NCBI GenBank assembly: GCA_963513935.1
Contig: OY740769.1
Coordinates: forward strand, 101,163,762-101,227,761
Source: Aphrophora alni
Lineage: Eukaryota > Arthropoda > Insecta > Hemiptera > Aphrophoridae
Direction of reading: 5' to 3'
DNA length: 64,000 nucleotides
A program made the translations under genes and the position numbers. Each line of letters starts with the position of its first letter. Within the stretch, counting starts at the first letter, position 1. The notes under the pieces were generated by a model that was not told the origin of the DNA, searched no databases, and saw only the letters and a list, made by a program, of their open reading frames with translations. This document shows positions 60,818 to 64,000 of this stretch, piece by piece.

Positions 60818-63470
60818 CATTCTCGAGTTCTACTTATAGTGCTAAGATCAATGCTGTTCATGGATTGGAATGCCTTTGACTTACAGAGTGAATTTCAAAG
60901 ATGAATCTTCGTACGAATTGCATCTTTATCTGTTCTAGTTAAATACAAAATATCAGTGAAAGATGTTGCATAATTGTTGAGAAAAATGTCAGTAACAAAA
61001 CCAAGTGTAAATTAAATTCATTTTTATACAAATATTTGCAATATTTTTTGCAACTTAAAAATTTATTTATTTGTTTAGATTTTGTATGGATTAGGAGACA
61101 CAGACTTACCTTGGAAAGTGGTCCTGAATATTATTAACTAGTAGTACATAAATAGAAACAAAATTAAACACTAGAGTTGTGAAATATTTCGTACACACTG
61201 TTCATTTTCTCAATCAGTAGAGAGAATAAAAAAAATCACTTTATTAACAATTTTAAATTATACAATAAGTAGTATTAAAAAAAGCGTTGATAAATAAATT
61301 ATATTATACATGAGATTCAGGCCTGATTATTATGTCGAATAATCAAATACCCTATGATTTTTAATAATAAGTTGTGAATAAATAGAAGTTTGTTTGACGA
61401 GATTGTGGTTCTACGGGTATATATATATATTACTCCTTCAGGAAATTATTGTTAACATTTTACAGTTCTGAAAATTATGTTTAACCCTATAAACGTAACC
61501 AATTGTGTTTTCTTTCAAACAAGATATTAAGAAACGTACATTGTAATAGTTTTGTAAAAGTGTAGCAGAACTTTTAAGTATAAAATATTTTTAATTATTT
61601 TTAGATTATTCAATACATTAATATAATGCAAATGATCATTATTATATAAGTTCTTCTAAAGAAGAAAATAAAATTACTACAAATAAATTTCCACAATTAG
61701 TGAAGCTTTAAAAAGTGCATTGAAAATTCAATTCAATTTAAATATAAACAAAAAACTACAATATTGTCTAGCAAGTGATAATGTTGAAGTGATGTTGAAA
61801 TTCTAGTAATTTAAAAACATAATCTAATTGTTGATCACTTGATATATATTCTTAACATCCAAGGCTAAATGAGGACAGGATAACCAAGAGTAAAACAAGA
61901 TACAGGAGTGAAACAGGCATTGAAACTATGGTAAAATCAAACTGCATAATTATCATGATGCCTATTGATAATTTTATACATTTCTGTATTGCTCTGTGAG
62001 TTTGTCCGGCTCAAAATTCAAAGAAATTTTGAAGTAACCTAAGTTTACTATTACTTTTTTTTACAAAGATTACCTAGAGCCACTATGGAAGAAATAAGCC
62101 CCCCCCCCACAGGTTTACCTTGCAGATCTGTACATCAGTAATGATTAAACCAAATTTGAAAATTTGGGACAAAAAAAATTGTTACATAATACAAAAAATT
62201 ACTGCTGACCAGATAATGTATAACTATTTTGTACAGATCTTCACCAATGGTGAGAATATCTGTATGAAGCTCTGAGGGTATCTCCATTATAAAGTTTAGA
62301 AATAGAATATGAGTTGGGTAATTAAGACTTCTGCAAGAGGTATGCCAAGTGGTCGAGAGATAAAGCATACTAGAATCTTAAAGTTCAGTTTACCGAACAG
62401 AAAAATGGAATGTCCTTGCTACATTTCTGTTTTACTTTTCTTCTATATAAGAATAAGACCACTATTTATTCATCTCATTTTCTTATACTTTCTTCATATA
62501 TGGTTGATTTCCCTAAAGACCTTAAAGTTAAGCATATATTAGACAGCCTTAGCTTTAATATATAAAGTATTAAAGCTTAGCCTTAGCCTAAAAGATCTTG
62601 GAGAATAACCTAACAGCCCTGATTTGGTCAGCTCAATCAGTGAAAAACCAGACAAAAATATGTTTCGTGGTGTCAAAAATTCAGATAGCAAAATCATAAC
62701 ATGAAAATGCTTGTCATGGGTCATGGTAGGCCAAATTAGTGAAAACACTCATTGAGTTGAAAATGAGGAGAGAAGGATGAGACATTGAGAATCACTTTTT
62801 CGAATTCTTAAACTCAAACTTGAAGAACATTAAAAATAATAATAAAAGGTTTATGTTGTTGTTGATCTGTCATACTTACCCTATACTAAATAATATACTG
62901 AGTCTAATACACCTAAACTACTTTCATTGTATTTAGAAAAGTGAGAATTTTACTTTTCTGAAGAAAAAAAGTTAATAACCCTTGAACTGGTAAAGCAATG
63001 ATCTAAAATCCTTTCTATAAGACAAACATTACTAAGTGACCTTGAAAACATGTAAGTGTGTAGTGGGGACATTCATAATCCTAGATAACAAAAAATACGG
63101 ACTACTAGTGAATGGGTCTTTGAGAAGAGTAGTTCTGAATTAAGAAAGCTCGAACTCCATCACAAGCTGATCGATTGATCTTCCAGAGTGACAATCAATC
63201 CCCATTGTATAATTCAGTACTGAAAAATAGTTTTTTAACATTGAACTTTAAAGTAAAATCAGTGAAAATTACGCCTTGGTAAGAGTGTAAAATGGAGTTT
63301 TATAATTATAACATGAACAATTAAGTAAATTGACCTTAATAATCCTGTGACCTGTGACATATTAGATTATATCTGTTAGAAAACATTTTTGTGAGTAATA
63401 TGTGTTAGCATACCAATTTCATAGCTTTTGCAACCAATTGCAGTTCCCCAATTTTGCTTACAATGCTGGT
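60818..63470. other. Intergenic region after the LTR element, nothing recognised
   Basis: AT-rich with a C9 run at about 62101. ORFs at 62135-62748 on both strands have no family motif. Confidence 0.5.
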
Positions 63471-63545
63471 TGAACCTTTTAGCCCCCACAGAGATTAGAA
63501 CTTTTCCAAATAGACCACTAGACCAAATAGTTCATTTTAATTTTT
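63470..63545 (-). repeat. tRNA-derived SINE head
   Basis: The minus strand reads TGGTCTAGTGGTCTA (A-box-like, 63511-63525), then AAGTTCTAATCTCTGTGGGG (B-box-like GTTCTAATC, 63491-63501). This is the arrangement of a pol III promoter. The GATCTCTGTGGGGGC block is shared with 6530-6550. The stem pairing of a real tRNA is not retained. Confidence 0.45.
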
Positions 63546-64000
63546 TTTTCGATATTATAAATACACAATAACATAAACTTGAAGATAAAAGAATATATAC
63601 CCTTTTTACACTAGAAACATAATAATAAAATTTAAACATTTCCTAAATTAATTTGTTTATTGTTGAGAAGTTGGCAACATGTTACTGCAGACCGGTTGTT
63701 ACTATAGATAATGAAAAACCATGAAATGCAACCAGCTAAAATATGACGATTTTAATGTTATAGTCAAATCAAAGATTATACATATACTTTTGTAAAATTA
63801 GAAAATAACTTCGAAGATTTCCAGGAATAAATAAAATGAAAATTTAAAAGAGGGAATTGTTTCATTAAAACATCTACAATAAAAGACTTTTCTCTTTACA
63901 CTTCTAGGAGATTTACAGGAAAATTTCTTCAAACTAGCCAAAATTGTAAGAGGAAAACACTCATAAGTAGAAAAATAAGCATTTTCTTTTGGTTTAAATG
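63546..64000. other. Window end, nothing recognised
   Basis: AT-rich noncoding sequence with no ORF of note. Confidence 0.5.

Noticed and set aside
1..64000. CRISPR arrays, bacterial operons, rRNA genes
   Set aside because: None seen; introns, GT-AG splice sites and retroelements show a eukaryotic genome. Short repeats present are microsatellites or transposon parts.

Overview
The window is AT-rich eukaryotic DNA from an animal, most likely an insect. It holds an intron-containing cluster of cytochrome P450 genes of the CYP3 clan, closest in motif pattern to the CYP6 family, set in a dense background of decayed transposable elements. Species cannot be read from the sequence. CYP6-type P450s, Penelope-like and Jockey-like retroelements, PIF/Harbinger remnants and tRNA-derived SINE heads together suit an insect genome rich in repeats.

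Five P450 loci are visible. (A) 379-2381, plus strand: the last two coding exons of a gene whose 5' half lies outside the window. (B) 8051-15747, plus strand: an intact four-coding-exon gene, 542 residues. (C) 21786-23652, minus strand: a 5'-truncated, frameshifted pseudogene. (D) 27854-32368, minus strand: an intact four-coding-exon gene, 543 residues. (E) 46809-49839, plus strand: a broken gene with frameshifts, missing exons, an inserted repeat and the haem cysteine changed to phenylalanine. A and B point right, C and D left and E right, so B/C are tail to tail and D/E head to head. Exon lengths and intron phases (all phase 1) agree across the loci. B and D also share about 180 bp of sequence upstream of the start codon, so they are recent duplicates. 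Both intact proteins should be microsomal monooxygenases, anchored in the ER by an N-terminal helix and fed electrons by NADPH-P450 reductase. Family-level expectation is metabolism of plant toxins, insecticides or endogenous lipids; the substrate cannot be told from sequence.

The rest is repeats. 2.4-8.0 kb holds a palindromic element, CA microsatellites, a Penelope-like element (PLE) remnant with RT and GIY-YIG parts, and a SINE fragment. The introns of B hold an antisense Jockey-type RT, a mariner-like transposase scrap and a local tandem repeat. 16-27 kb is mostly featureless, with a 131-bp tandem duplication, a second PLE fragment and an RT scrap. Intron 2 of D carries a 516-bp fold-back element. 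32.6-46.8 kb includes a GC-richer island, a PLE with a PIF/Harbinger element nested inside it, a 730-bp DNA transposon with an 8-bp target duplication and inverted subterminal repeats, and a probable solo LTR. 53.6-60.8 kb is a recent LTR retroelement with two 1394-bp LTRs that differ at one position I could find. Its only long ORF encodes 381 residues I do not recognise, and no pol is visible. The last 3 kb has no gene, only a SINE head.
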